DNA of 64,000 nucleotides from Chelativorans salis (GCF_025336525.1 NZ_JAOCZP010000014.1:1-64000); one strand, 5' to 3'; shown: positions 7,975-17,124, numbered from the stretch's first letter. Translations and numbers: made by a program. The notes: a model not told the origin generated them from the sequence alone.

Positions 7975-8553
7975 ATGACCAAAGCAGAGCGCAAGGCAAG
8001 CCGCTTCCCCGTGCCAGAAGTCGCAGACATGCCCGAAGACATCCGAGATCGTATCCTCGTCGTACAGGAGAAATCGGGCTTCATTCCCAATGTCTTCCTT
8101 GTGCTCGCCCACCGGCCCGAGGAATTCCGCGCGTTCTTCGCCTATCACGACGCGCTGATGGACAAGCCCGGCAACCTGACCAAGGCCGAACGCGAGATGA
8201 TCGTGGTCGCCACCTCCAATCTGAACCAATGCCAGTATTGTGTGATCGCACATGGGGCGATCCTCCGCATCCGGGCCAAGGACCCGTTGATCGCGGACCA
8301 GGTTGCGGTGAACTACCGGAAGGCGAACATCACTGACCGGCAGAAGGCAATGCTCGACTACGCCGTGAAGGTCTCGCAGACGTCCTACGCGGTGGGCGAG
8401 GACGATCTGGAGGTGCTTAAATCCCACGGCTTCACAGAGGAGGACGCCTGGGACATTGCTGCCATTTCGGCCTTCTTCGCCATGTCGAACCGGCTGGCAA
8501 ACGTCACCGATATGCGGCCCAACGACGAATTCTACTCGCTTGGGCGTGGCTGA
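7975..8553 (+). CDS. AhpD-like peroxidase-related enzyme
   Basis: A 192-residue all-helical protein of the carboxymuconolactone decarboxylase/AhpD superfamily, in the peroxidase-related subgroup. The redox motif is C86-QY-C89-VIA-H93, preceded by the expected REMIVVATSNLNQ. Such proteins use the CxxC pair to reduce peroxides or recycle alkyl hydroperoxidase; the exact partner is unknown. Longer in-frame starts exist at 7903 and 7924, but the ATG at 7975, with GGAGAC upstream, begins the family-typical sequence. It is a single gene between the exporter and the TPP-enzyme cluster. Confidence 0.8.
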   Translation: MTKAERKASRFPVPEVADMPEDIRDRILVVQEKSGFIPNVFLVLAHRPEEFRAFFAYHDALMDKPGNLTKAEREMIVVATSNLNQCQYCVIAHGAILRIRAKDPLIADQVAVNYRKANITDRQKAMLDYAVKVSQTSYAVGEDDLEVLKSHGFTEEDAWDIAAISAFFAMSNRLANVTDMRPNDEFYSLGRG

Positions 8554-8661
8554 AACAAAGGCTCCCCGATGCTCATCATCATGCGTCGCGGCTGTTCTCT
8601 AGTCCGCATCCCGCTCCCCAAAGATCGCGAGAGAGTGCAAAGTCCGTTCCAGAAGCCCATC

Positions 8662-10386
8662 CTAATGCTTGTCTGAAGCGGCGACCTTCAGTTCCAACAA
8701 CACCTGCCGCCGCTCTTTGCGGATCACCTCCACAGCACGCGCAAGCGCGGCAGGCAGTTCTTCGCCATGTTCTACGCGCTCCGTATAAGCGCGGCTGGCG
8801 GCGGCCGCTTGCGTATAATCGGGGGAGGGCTCCAGCGAGGTGAGCGGCATACGGTTCGATTTGGCGGCTGCACCGCCTGGATAGCTGTTGATGACGGAGC
8901 GGCGCACTGCGTTCCACATGCTGTTGTTCTTGACGATGGTGAGCACCGGCAGCTCCAGCGCTTCGGCGATCTGGTGGCAAGCGATCGGGTTGGCGAACAT
9001 GTAGGAACCGTCACCCATAGAAGCGATGACGAGCCTCTCGCGGTCTGCAAGCTGTGCACCGAGGGCTGCCGGTAGAGCCCAGCCGAGACCACCCGAGTGC
9101 GGATTGCTGAAGATGCGGTTCGGCCCATTCACGCGCAGATGGCCAGGCAGGACGCCGAGTTCACTAAAGATCACCGCGCGCTCGTCCATGACCGCGGCGA
9201 CGCAATGGCTCATCCATTCCGTGCTCATGGGGCTGGCACAGCCTTCCGCCGCGTTCTCAGCTGCCTTCTCCAACCGTTCCCGGCTCAGCCGCGCGTAGCG
9301 GGCGCGTCGCTCCTCGACCATGCTTGTTGTGGGCTCCATGGCGGTCGCAAGTGCTGTAAGCCCGGCGGAAGCGTCGCTGGCGATGGCGAGGTCCGCTTGA
9401 TAGCCGCGAACAGGCATGCGCTGGAAATTCGGGTCGGGGCCGAGATGAATTATCTTTGTCTCTGAAGCTGGCCGGTGCAGCGATTCAATCCACGGCACCC
9501 CGCTGTCGACCACCAGCACCACGTCCGCCGCAGCCAGCGGCATTTTGATGTCGTAGCCGAGGAACATCGGATGGTCCGAGGCCATGAGATTGCGGATCGA
9601 AAAAGGCTCAACGACGGGGATGGCAAACGTCTCCGCCAGGTCGGCAAGGGCGGCGCCAACACGCCCGTCAGGATCGCCGCGCTGGCAAACGATCAGCGGG
9701 TTCTTTGCCGCCGAGAGCCATTGTGCGGCTTGTGCGATGGCCGCCGGATCGGGGTAGGGGACCGTCGCCGGCGCCTGCAGGCATGGGGCATCGGCGTTGG
9801 AGGCCGGCACTATATCCATCAGCGCCTCACGCGGCAGGCTTACATAGACCGGGCCTTTCGGCTCGCTGGTGGCGAGTACCGCGGCGCGCGCGGCGAGCAG
9901 GCCACCTTGCTCGGGGTAGCGCATTTCGTAGTGGAACTTTACGACGTCGCTCACCAGCGAGGACTGGTCGTACATCTCCTGTCCGTACTGGATCGGTGAG
10001 ACGCGGGCGCCGCGCCGCCCATGCTCGGTGATCGGTGTGCGGCCGGACATGATCAGGACGGGAATGTTGTCGCTGGCGGCGTTGATGGCGCCCATGGCGG
10101 AGTTGGCAAGCCCGACATTGACATGAACCATTGTGGCCTGCGCCCGGCCAGTGAGGAGGTAGTAGCCGTGCGCCATGGCCACGCTAGCCGTCTCGTGCGG
10201 CACGGTGACAGGCACCGGGACCGCGTTTTCGTCCAGCGCGGCGAATGCCTCGATGATGGGCGGGAAGTCGGTTCCCGCGTTGGCGAAGATGAAGTCGATG
10301 CCGGCAGACTTCAGCCCGAGGAGGAGACTTTCCGCGCCCGTCCGGTTGTCTGGTGCCGCCTTTCGCTCCGCTTGGTCGAGCGCCAT
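8662..10386 (-). CDS. thiamine-pyrophosphate-dependent decarboxylase/acetolactate-synthase-like enzyme
   Basis: A 574-residue member of the TPP enzyme family with three domains: an N-terminal pyrimidine-binding domain holding the catalytic glutamate in VPHETASVAMAHGY (about residue 62), a central domain, and a C-terminal pyrophosphate-binding domain with GDGSYMF at about 458 followed some 27 residues on by the KNN end of the motif. It resembles 2-keto-acid decarboxylases or acetolactate-synthase-like enzymes more than true IlvB. The start ATG at 10384-10386 has GAGGAGG seven bases upstream; a longer frame lacks support. It is divergent from a TAXI-TRAP transporter and probably under the same IclR regulator. 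The predicted role is decarboxylation of an imported 2-oxo acid to an aldehyde; the substrate is unknown. Confidence 0.75.
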   Translation of the reverse strand: MALDQAERKAAPDNRTGAESLLLGLKSAGIDFIFANAGTDFPPIIEAFAALDENAVPVPVTVPHETASVAMAHGYYLLTGRAQATMVHVNVGLANSAMGAINAASDNIPVLIMSGRTPITEHGRRGARVSPIQYGQEMYDQSSLVSDVVKFHYEMRYPEQGGLLAARAAVLATSEPKGPVYVSLPREALMDIVPASNADAPCLQAPATVPYPDPAAIAQAAQWLSAAKNPLIVCQRGDPDGRVGAALADLAETFAIPVVEPFSIRNLMASDHPMFLGYDIKMPLAAADVVLVVDSGVPWIESLHRPASETKIIHLGPDPNFQRMPVRGYQADLAIASDASAGLTALATAMEPTTSMVEERRARYARLSRERLEKAAENAAEGCASPMSTEWMSHCVAAVMDERAVIFSELGVLPGHLRVNGPNRIFSNPHSGGLGWALPAALGAQLADRERLVIASMGDGSYMFANPIACHQIAEALELPVLTIVKNNSMWNAVRRSVINSYPGGAAAKSNRMPLTSLEPSPDYTQAAAASRAYTERVEHGEELPAALARAVEVIRKERRQVLLELKVAASDKH

Positions 10387-10527
10387 CGCATCCTCCTCGC
10401 GATTCTCAAAAACCGATACGGGTAGCCGCATTTTCAGCATCGCCGGCCCGTCGCAACTTGGGCGGGTCACGACAGTCAGCGTACCGGACCAGAATGCGCT
10501 TGAAAAATCGGCGAATGCAAGTGCATG

Positions 10528-10545
10528 ATGAGACAATAATCTCAT
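10528..10545. promoter_or_regulatory. candidate IclR operator in the divergent TPP-enzyme/TRAP promoter
   Basis: A perfect inverted repeat ATGAGA-N6-TCTCAT. Its right part, GACAATAATCTCAT, matches GACAATTATCTCAT at 14254-14267 next to the regulator gene in 13 of 14 bases. It sits between the divergent starts at 10386 and 10603, so one site could control both. Confidence 0.6.
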
Positions 10546-10602
10546 TTTTAGGGATTTATGTCGCCTCTACTGGCGACCAACGAGCAGCAGCGGAGGAGAA
10601 CA

Positions 10603-11556
10603 ATGAGACGCTTAATCGCTTCGGCCGTGCTTGCGGCCGGACTCGCCTTCAGCGGCACTGCGGCGGCGCAGACGGTAGGCATCGCCACATCCAACCCTGG
10701 ATCGCTCTTCCATAACATCGGCACTGCGGTCGCCAACGCGGCCAACCAAGCCGGCCTCAACGCCACCATCCAGCCGGCAACCAGCCCCAATCAATACATC
10801 CCCTTCGTGGCTTCCGGCGGTATCGAGTTCGGCGTTGCCAACTTGCAGGAGGTGAACTACGCGCTCGAAGGTAAGGAATGGTTCGAGGGCAACGCCAATC
10901 CGGATCTGCGAGTGGTCGGGCTCATCATGCCGCTCAAGGAGGCGATCTTCGTGCGCGCCGATTCCGATATCAAGTCGATCGCCGATCTGGAAGGCAAGCC
11001 GATGGTGGATGGATTTACGGCGCAGAACACCATCCTACCGCAGCTCGACGCGATGTATGCCTCGGTCGGGCTGACGCGTGACGACATGCAGCCGGTGCAG
11101 GTGCCAAGCGTGGTCGCGGGCGCTGACGCTTTCATTGCCGGGGATTCGGTCGGCTTCATCTTCGCCCATGGCGCCGGCAAGGTGCGGGAGGCAGATGCCG
11201 CCGTCGGCGGACTGAGGGCGCTGCCGGTGGAAAACGATGAGGAGACGCTGGCTGCCATTCGCGAGCACTGGCCGGTAGCCTTCCTCGTCGAGATGGAACC
11301 GGGCGAGGCGCCGGGTGTCTTGGAAAAGGCGCACTACATGGCCTATCCGCAGCTCGTGTTCACCCACGCCAATGCGCCGGAGGAGGTGGTCTACGAGATG
11401 ACCAAGGTTCTGCACGATAGCAAGCAGGTGATGGCGGAGACCTTCCCGCCCTTCAACCAGTTCGACCCGCAGGATATGGTGGGCGACACAGCGCCAACTG
11501 AGTACCATCCCGGCGCCATCCGCTTCTATCAGGAAGCCGGCCTCTGGAACGAGTAG
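10603..11556 (+). CDS. TAXI family TRAP transporter solute-binding protein
   Basis: A 317-residue periplasmic binding protein with a signal peptide ending AAAQ (about residue 22), followed by the TAXI pattern VGIATSNPGSLFHNIGTAVA. TAXI proteins deliver organic acids and amino acids to a fused TRAP permease. The ATG at 10603 has CGGAGGAGAA immediately upstream; a start 45 bases earlier would destroy the signal peptide. It is followed seven bases later by the permease. The ligand is probably the substrate or precursor of the flanking enzymes. Confidence 0.87.
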   Translation: MRRLIASAVLAAGLAFSGTAAAQTVGIATSNPGSLFHNIGTAVANAANQAGLNATIQPATSPNQYIPFVASGGIEFGVANLQEVNYALEGKEWFEGNANPDLRVVGLIMPLKEAIFVRADSDIKSIADLEGKPMVDGFTAQNTILPQLDAMYASVGLTRDDMQPVQVPSVVAGADAFIAGDSVGFIFAHGAGKVREADAAVGGLRALPVENDEETLAAIREHWPVAFLVEMEPGEAPGVLEKAHYMAYPQLVFTHANAPEEVVYEMTKVLHDSKQVMAETFPPFNQFDPQDMVGDTAPTEYHPGAIRFYQEAGLWNE

Positions 11557-11562
11557 GAGGCG

Positions 11563-13479
11563 ATGACGCCCGGCCTTCCGCCCGGCATCTGGCGCCCCAT
11601 CGTGGGCGCCCTTTCTGTCTGCTTGACGCTCACGGCCGTGGCATGGTCGCTCAACCTGCCACGCAGCTTCGGCATGGCATTTTATCCGCAGCAGTTCATG
11701 GCTGTCGTCCTGGCCTTCGCCCTGCCGATCGTCTTCCTCATGCTGCCGGGGCAGCGCGGGGCAACGCGCGAAGTCGCCCCGTGGTATGACTGCCTCCTGG
11801 CACTCGCCGCCTTCGCGGCCGTGGCCTATGTGGCGTTGCGCTATCCGCAGGTCGTCAACTTCATCTTTTCAAGGCCGCCAAGCGCCTATGTGCCCGGCCT
11901 CGTCATCATCCTGCTTCTGCTCGAGGCGCTGCGGCGCACGACGGGCTGGGCGCTCGTCATCATCATCGCCGTTTTCCTCGCCTATGCGATGTTCGGCGAT
12001 CATGTGCCGGGGCGGCTTTCCGGCCGCGCGCAGGACTGGCGGATGCTTGCCGGCTACATGGCCTTCGATTCCAACGGCATACTCGGTATTCCAATGGCCG
12101 TGGCCGCCACCGTGGTGGTGGCCTTCATCCTGTTCGGCAACCTCCTGAGCATTACCGGAGGTTCCCGCTTCTTCACCGATGCCTCGCTGCTTCTCATGGG
12201 ACGTTTTCGCGGCGGCTCCATGAAGATCGCGGTTCTGGCTTCCGGCCTGTTCGGCTCCATCTCCGGCTCGGCCGTCGCCAATGTCACGGCCACCGGCATC
12301 GTCACCATCCCGATGATCAAGCGCGACGGCTATCCGGCTCATAAGGCCGGTGCCATCGAGGCGGTGGCCTCCACGGGCGGGCAGCTCATGCCGCCGGTTA
12401 TGGGGGCGGCTGCTTTCCTCATGGCTGAGTTCCTGCAGATCTCCTATGCGCAGGTGGCGCTCGCCGCGCTCGTGCCGGCGCTGCTCTATTATGTGGCACT
12501 TTTCATCCAGGCGGATCTGGAGGCCGCACGGCTCGGTATCGCGCCCGTGCCAAAATCGGCGATCCCGCCGGTGGGACCGGTTCTGGCGGGCCTGCACTTT
12601 GTTCTCGCCTTCGTGGTGCTCATCGGCGCGCTGTTCTCGCTGCGATGGCAGCCGGAGCGCTCCGCGCTGGCAGCCGCGCTCACCGTCGTCGCGACCTCGC
12701 TCCTGTTCGGCTATCAGGGCGCGCGGCCGAGCATCGGTCGGCTCCTCTCCTCCTTCGAGCAGACCGGCAGGGCGGTCGTCGAGATCATCGTCATTTCGGC
12801 GGCCGCCGGGCTGGTCATCGGCGTCCTCAACGTCACGGGGCTCTCCTTCAACCTCACCTATGCGCTGGTGCAAATCGGCGGCGGCAGCGCGCCGGTGCTT
12901 CTGGTGCTGTCGGCGGTGGTATGCATCGTGCTCGGCATGGGATTGCCGACGCTCGGCGTCTATGTGCTTCTGGCGGCACTCGTGGCGCCGGCACTGGTGG
13001 CGGTAGGCATCGAGCCGATCGCCGCGCACCTCTTCGTGCTTTATTTCGGCATGATGTCGATGATCACGCCGCCCATCGCCATCGCTGCCTTCGCCGCCGC
13101 CAGCATCGCGCATGCGCCGGCGATGAAAACCGGCTTCGCCTCGGCGAAGTTCGGCTGGTCGGCCTTCATCGTGCCGTTCCTGTTCGTCTTCTCACCGACG
13201 CTGCTTCTGATCGGCGAGCCGTTGGATATCGTCTTTGCCGTCGTCACCGCGGGTGCTGGCGTGTGGCTTGTCTCGGCCGCGCTCGCCGGCTATTTCGCCA
13301 CCAGGCTGTCGATACCGATGCGGCTCCTGTTCGGTCTTGCGGGTCTCATGGCGCTGGTGCCGGCGGGGGCTTTCGCTGGCGCTATCTATAGCGACATCGT
13401 CGGGGTGGGTGGCGGTGCGGTCTTGCTGGCCGTCGAGGCTTATCGTGCCCGCGAACAGAGGAAGAAGGCGCTATCTTGA
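11563..13479 (+). CDS. TRAP transporter fused permease (4TM-12TM)
   Basis: A 638-residue membrane protein that fuses the small (DctQ-like) and large (DctM-like) TRAP subunits, the usual form with TAXI binding proteins. The many hydrophobic helices include LFGSISGSAVANVTATG (about residue 227) and GGQLMPPVMGAAAFLMAE (about 273), both characteristic of the large subunit, and a second matching half around residues 440-480 (GMGLPTLGVYVLLAALVAPAL). Transport is driven by the ion gradient, not ATP. It overlaps the IclR gene by four bases. Confidence 0.87.
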   Translation: MTPGLPPGIWRPIVGALSVCLTLTAVAWSLNLPRSFGMAFYPQQFMAVVLAFALPIVFLMLPGQRGATREVAPWYDCLLALAAFAAVAYVALRYPQVVNFIFSRPPSAYVPGLVIILLLLEALRRTTGWALVIIIAVFLAYAMFGDHVPGRLSGRAQDWRMLAGYMAFDSNGILGIPMAVAATVVVAFILFGNLLSITGGSRFFTDASLLLMGRFRGGSMKIAVLASGLFGSISGSAVANVTATGIVTIPMIKRDGYPAHKAGAIEAVASTGGQLMPPVMGAAAFLMAEFLQISYAQVALAALVPALLYYVALFIQADLEAARLGIAPVPKSAIPPVGPVLAGLHFVLAFVVLIGALFSLRWQPERSALAAALTVVATSLLFGYQGARPSIGRLLSSFEQTGRAVVEIIVISAAAGLVIGVLNVTGLSFNLTYALVQIGGGSAPVLLVLSAVVCIVLGMGLPTLGVYVLLAALVAPALVAVGIEPIAAHLFVLYFGMMSMITPPIAIAAFAAASIAHAPAMKTGFASAKFGWSAFIVPFLFVFSPTLLLIGEPLDIVFAVVTAGAGVWLVSAALAGYFATRLSIPMRLLFGLAGLMALVPAGAFAGAIYSDIVGVGGGAVLLAVEAYRAREQRKKALS

Positions 13480-14255
13480 CGGAAAACGCAGGCAACAGTC
13501 TCAAGCGCGGCCTGGCCATCCTGGAAGTGTTCTGCGAGGACCGTCTGGAATGGACGCCTGAGGAACTGATGGAGAAGCTGGGCTACAGTCGGCCGACGCT
13601 CTACCGTTACCTTAAGACGCTGCGGGAGGCCGGTCTTCTGAGTTCCTCTGCCAGCGCCGGCTTCACGCTGGGGCCCAAGGTGGTGGAGATGGACTTCCTT
13701 CTGCGCAAATCCGATGCGCTCATTCTCAACGGCCAAAAGCATCTCAAGAATCTCACAGAAAGATACGCTTGCACGGCCCTTTTAGTGCGCCGCTACGGTG
13801 ACCGCATCCTGTGCGTGGCGTCGGAACGCTCGGTCGCCAACCCGCGCAGCAGCTATCCGCGCGGCCGGCCGATGCCGCTTGGTCGTGGTGCCATCGCCCG
13901 TTCGCTGATGGCCTTCCTGCCACGGCGCCAGCTCGTTCCGATGATCGAGCGACACATGGAGGATCTGCATGCCATCGGCCTCGGCAACACAGTAGAAGAG
14001 GTATACGAAAGCCTGCGGCGGGTGAAGCGTGCCGGCTATGCCGTGGCTTTCGGCGAGGTGACGCCCGGCGTGGTGGGCATCGCCGCACCGGTCTACGACG
14101 CCGGCCGCAGTCCCGTCGCCAGCGTGTGCGTGACCATTGCCGGCCATCTCATCAACGGCAACGACATCGACGAGATCAGCGCCCATGTGCGCCAGGCCGG
14201 CCTTGAGATCAGCGAGGCGTTGTCGCTGGAACGGGAAACCGAGAAGACAATCTGA
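13476..14255 (+). CDS. IclR family transcriptional regulator
   Basis: A 259-residue regulator. The winged helix-turn-helix occupies about residues 9-60 (RGLAILEVFCEDR, YSRPTLYRYLKTL), and the effector-binding IclR domain fills the rest, with the ASERSVANPRSSYPRGRPMP and AVAFGEVTPGVVGIAAPV segments. The TTG start overlaps the permease stop (TTGA), indicating translational coupling. It likely senses the transported acid or a metabolite. Sites sharing ACAATNATCTCAT flank the gene cluster and are its probable operators. Confidence 0.85.
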   Translation: MTENAGNSLKRGLAILEVFCEDRLEWTPEELMEKLGYSRPTLYRYLKTLREAGLLSSSASAGFTLGPKVVEMDFLLRKSDALILNGQKHLKNLTERYACTALLVRRYGDRILCVASERSVANPRSSYPRGRPMPLGRGAIARSLMAFLPRRQLVPMIERHMEDLHAIGLGNTVEEVYESLRRVKRAGYAVAFGEVTPGVVGIAAPVYDAGRSPVASVCVTIAGHLINGNDIDEISAHVRQAGLEISEALSLERETEKTI

Positions 14256-14283
14256 CAATTATCTCATCCAATGAGATGATTGT
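14255..14283. promoter_or_regulatory. candidate IclR operator upstream of the amidohydrolase
   Basis: An inverted repeat of ACAATTATCTCAT (14255-14267) and ATGAGATGATTGT (14271-14283) separated by three bases; 12 of 13 positions pair. It begins in the last base of the IclR stop codon and lies 57 bp upstream of the amidohydrolase. Both arms share ACAATNATCTCAT with the site at 10528-10545. Confidence 0.65.
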
Positions 14284-14339
14284 TGACTCAGCTTGCACCG
14301 CCGCGCATCCTTGCCCCAACAACCGGCAAGCGAGGACGC

Positions 14340-15356
14340 ATGAAGAAGATCGACATTTTCAACCACATATGGCCGAAACCTTTCTTCGAGGCACTGATCG
14401 CGCATGTCGGCGAGATGACTGACATCACCATGCGCTCCGGTGCAGTGCCGATGATGACGGAGCTCGACCGGCGCTTTGAGGTCATGGACATGTTCGGCGA
14501 GGACTATCGCCAGGTTCTCTCGCTCGCCTCGCCGCCTCTGGAAAAACTCGCCGGGCCGGAAAAAGCGCTGGAGCTTTCCCGCATCGGCTCCGATTCCATG
14601 GCAGAGCTGTGCCGAAAATATCCCGAGCGTTTCCCTGCTTTCATCGGTACGGCGCCAATGAACAATCCCGATGCACTAGTAGAAGAATCGAAACGCGCCA
14701 TCGAGACGCTCGGCGCCGTCGGCATGCAGATTTTCACCAATGTCGCCGGCAAGCCGCTCGACCTGCCGGAGTTCGAGCCCTTCTTCGACTATATGGCCTC
14801 GGCCGGCAAGCCCGTGTGGCTGCACCCCGCGCGCGGCGAGAATTTCCCTGACTACCAGTCCGAGAGCCGTTCCGAATACGAGATCTGGTGGACCTTCGGT
14901 TGGCCTTACGAGACATCGGCCGCCATGGCCCGTCTCGTCTTCTCGGGCATCTTCGACAAGTATCCCGGCCTCAAGGTCATCACCCATCATGCCGGCGGCA
15001 TGGTGCCCTTCTTCGAGGGCCGCGTCGGCCCCGGCTGGGATCAGATGGGCAAGCGCACCACCGACCGCGATCTTGCCGCCGTCCTGAAGGCGTTGAAGCG
15101 CCCACACCTCGACTACTTTAGGGATTTCTACGCCGATACGGCATCCTTCGGCTCGCGCAAGGCCATTGAGCACGCGATCGAGTTCTTCGGTGAGGACCAC
15201 GTGCTCTTCGCCTCGGACGCGCCTTTCGATCCCGAGGGCGGCCCCATGTATATCCGCGAAACGATCGGCATCCTGGACACGCTCGACGTGTCCGAGACGA
15301 CACGCTGGAAACTCTACCAGGACAATGCCGCCGCGCTTCTCGGATTGACCATCTGA
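14340..15356 (+). CDS. ACMSD-like amidohydrolase family protein
   Basis: A 338-residue TIM-barrel protein of the amidohydrolase-2 family, which includes aminocarboxymuconate semialdehyde decarboxylase, resorcylate decarboxylases and 5-carboxyvanillate decarboxylase (LigW). Visible metal or acid residues are His162 in WLHPAR, His216-His217 in ITHHAGG and Asp293 in FASDAPF. The N-terminal metal motif is unusual: it reads D-I-F-N-H-I-W, with Phe where many relatives have the first His of HxH. The ATG at 14340 is chosen because the protein then begins MKKIDIFNH as in relatives. It is probably a decarboxylase or hydrolase in the same pathway as the flanking TPP enzyme and aldehyde dehydrogenase. 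Confidence 0.8.
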   Translation: MKKIDIFNHIWPKPFFEALIAHVGEMTDITMRSGAVPMMTELDRRFEVMDMFGEDYRQVLSLASPPLEKLAGPEKALELSRIGSDSMAELCRKYPERFPAFIGTAPMNNPDALVEESKRAIETLGAVGMQIFTNVAGKPLDLPEFEPFFDYMASAGKPVWLHPARGENFPDYQSESRSEYEIWWTFGWPYETSAAMARLVFSGIFDKYPGLKVITHHAGGMVPFFEGRVGPGWDQMGKRTTDRDLAAVLKALKRPHLDYFRDFYADTASFGSRKAIEHAIEFFGEDHVLFASDAPFDPEGGPMYIRETIGILDTLDVSETTRWKLYQDNAAALLGLTI

Positions 15357-15367
15357 GGGAGGAGACG

Positions 15368-16825
15368 ATGGATATAAATCGTCCCACGGCACAGAACTAT
15401 CTCAATGGAGAATGGATCGGCGGAGAGACCGCCGCCGAAAGCCTGAACCCGGCGGACGGTAGCGTGCTCGGCCGCTACAGCCCCGGCTCGCGAGCACTCG
15501 CGGATGAGGCCGCCACTGTTGCCCGGGAGACCTTCGAGCGCACGAGCTGGGCCGCGTCTCCGCGCTTGCGGGCGATGGTGCTCTACGAGCTGGCGGATCG
15601 GCTGGAGGCGGCGAAGGACGAGCTCATCGACCTCATCGTGGCGGAGAACGGCAAGCTCAAGCGCGAGGCGGCAGGCGAGATGATGGGCGCCATCTCCGAG
15701 ACGCGCTACTATGCAGGCCTTGCGCGCACCATCCTCGGCCGCACGCTTGAAACGGCACCTGGCAATGTCTCCATGATGAACCGCGAGGCGGCGGGCGCGG
15801 CGGCGGTCATCGTGCCGTGGAACGCGCCGGTGACGCTGCTCATCCGCTCGCTCGGACCGGCACTCGCCGCCGGCTGCACGACTGTCATCAAGCCCGCCCC
15901 GCAGACGCCGCTTATCCATTCGCGCGTCATGCAATGCATTCATGATTGTCCTTCGCTGCCCCGGGGCGTGGTCAACTCCGTCAACGAGAACGGGACCGAG
16001 GTAGGGGAGGCGCTGGTCGCGTCAGAGGATATAGACGTCATCAGCTTCACCGGCTCCAGTCGCACCGGAAAGCGCATTATGGCAGGCGCCGCTCCAACCT
16101 TGAAGCGGCTTTCGCTGGAGCTGGGTGGCAAGGCGCCAGCGGTGGTTTTCGAGGACGCCGATCTCGACCTGGCTTGCCGGGAGCTGACCGGCGGTGCGCT
16201 CATGATGGCTGGGCAGATCTGCGTCGCAGCCGCCCGTTTTCTCGTGCACAAGCCCATCGAGCGCGAATTCACCGACCGCATCCGTGCCGCTTTCGCAGCC
16301 GTGCGCGTCGGTCCCGGTTCCGAACCATCGAGCGAGATGGGCGCACTGATCGACACGGACAACCAGGCGCGTATCATCCGCCTCATCGAGCAGGCGAGTG
16401 ACGAGGGGGAATTGATCCTGAAAGGCGGCGTTCCCGACGGCCGGTTGTCGCGCGGCGCCTTCGTCACGCCCACGCTCTTTCGCATCGACGACGTCAGCTC
16501 GGAGCTGGTTCAGGAGGAATTGTTCGGCCCCGTCGTCTCCATAGAGACCTTCGAGGACGAGGCCGAGGCGGTCGCCAAGGCGAACGCCACGCGCTACGGC
16601 CTGGCGGCCAGCCTTTTCACGCGGGATATAAACCGCGCAACGCGTGTCGCGCGCGCCATCCGGGCAGGTACGGTCTGGCTCAACTGCCATAGCAGGCTCT
16701 TCGCGGAAGGCGAGACCGGCGGCTATCGCCAATCTGGCCTCGGCCGGCTGCACGGCGTGGAAGGGCTCAACGACTTCCTGGAAACCAAGCACATCTGTCT
16801 CGAGGCAGGCGTAGTCCAGGCCTGA
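15368..16825 (+). CDS. NAD(P)-dependent aldehyde dehydrogenase
   Basis: A 485-residue aldehyde dehydrogenase of normal length. The nucleophilic cysteine is Cys285 in GQICVAA, the general base is Glu251 in LELGGK, the cofactor loop is FTGSSRTGK, and VPWNAPVTL marks the conserved Asn-containing segment. It starts 11 bases after the amidohydrolase stop with GGGAGGAGACG before the ATG, so it is in the same operon. It is expected to oxidise the aldehyde made by the TPP enzyme to a carboxylate. Substrate specificity cannot be read from the sequence. Confidence 0.87.
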   Translation: MDINRPTAQNYLNGEWIGGETAAESLNPADGSVLGRYSPGSRALADEAATVARETFERTSWAASPRLRAMVLYELADRLEAAKDELIDLIVAENGKLKREAAGEMMGAISETRYYAGLARTILGRTLETAPGNVSMMNREAAGAAAVIVPWNAPVTLLIRSLGPALAAGCTTVIKPAPQTPLIHSRVMQCIHDCPSLPRGVVNSVNENGTEVGEALVASEDIDVISFTGSSRTGKRIMAGAAPTLKRLSLELGGKAPAVVFEDADLDLACRELTGGALMMAGQICVAAARFLVHKPIEREFTDRIRAAFAAVRVGPGSEPSSEMGALIDTDNQARIIRLIEQASDEGELILKGGVPDGRLSRGAFVTPTLFRIDDVSSELVQEELFGPVVSIETFEDEAEAVAKANATRYGLAASLFTRDINRATRVARAIRAGTVWLNCHSRLFAEGETGGYRQSGLGRLHGVEGLNDFLETKHICLEAGVVQA

Positions 16826-17099
16826 GGGTTATCGGACACGAGGTTGCAAGCGGTGGTATACAGGGATCCGCTGCCGCCGCCTTGAAGCGCGACCAGGCAG
16901 GATCACCATCGAGGGAAAATGAGTGTGAAGTCGACCGGCGGATGCTGCAAGCGTCCGGCGAGGCGGAGGGCTCGCCGCATCCCCGCTTCCACTCAAAAGC
17001 CGGAGGCAATTGATCTTTCTCGGGATTTTCAGGAGCGTGGCGCTTCGATCTGCCAGTATACCGAAAAACGAATAGAAGGACCTGCAGCACGCTAGGCTT

Positions 17100-17124
17100 G
17101 GAACTCGACGCCGCGCCAATCGTT
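17100..17124 (+). promoter_or_regulatory. EcfG-type promoter motif, target unclear
   Basis: GGAAC at 17100-17104, 16 bases, CGTT at 17121-17124: a full match to the EcfG consensus in a non-coding gap. The nearest recognisable gene, the MetF-like reductase, starts 210 bp downstream. The motif may act on it through a long leader, on a small unannotated RNA or ORF, or be fortuitous. Confidence 0.4.

Noticed and set aside
11869-13113. Long minus-strand frame opposite the TRAP permease
   Set aside because: It is the antisense shadow of a well-supported membrane protein; its His/Arg/Asp-rich composition is typical of such shadows.
16919-17095. 58-codon frame MSVKSTGGCC... with GAGGGA upstream
   Set aside because: Composition is arginine-rich in the manner of a random high-GC frame, with no family resemblance, and it overlaps candidate regulatory motifs.
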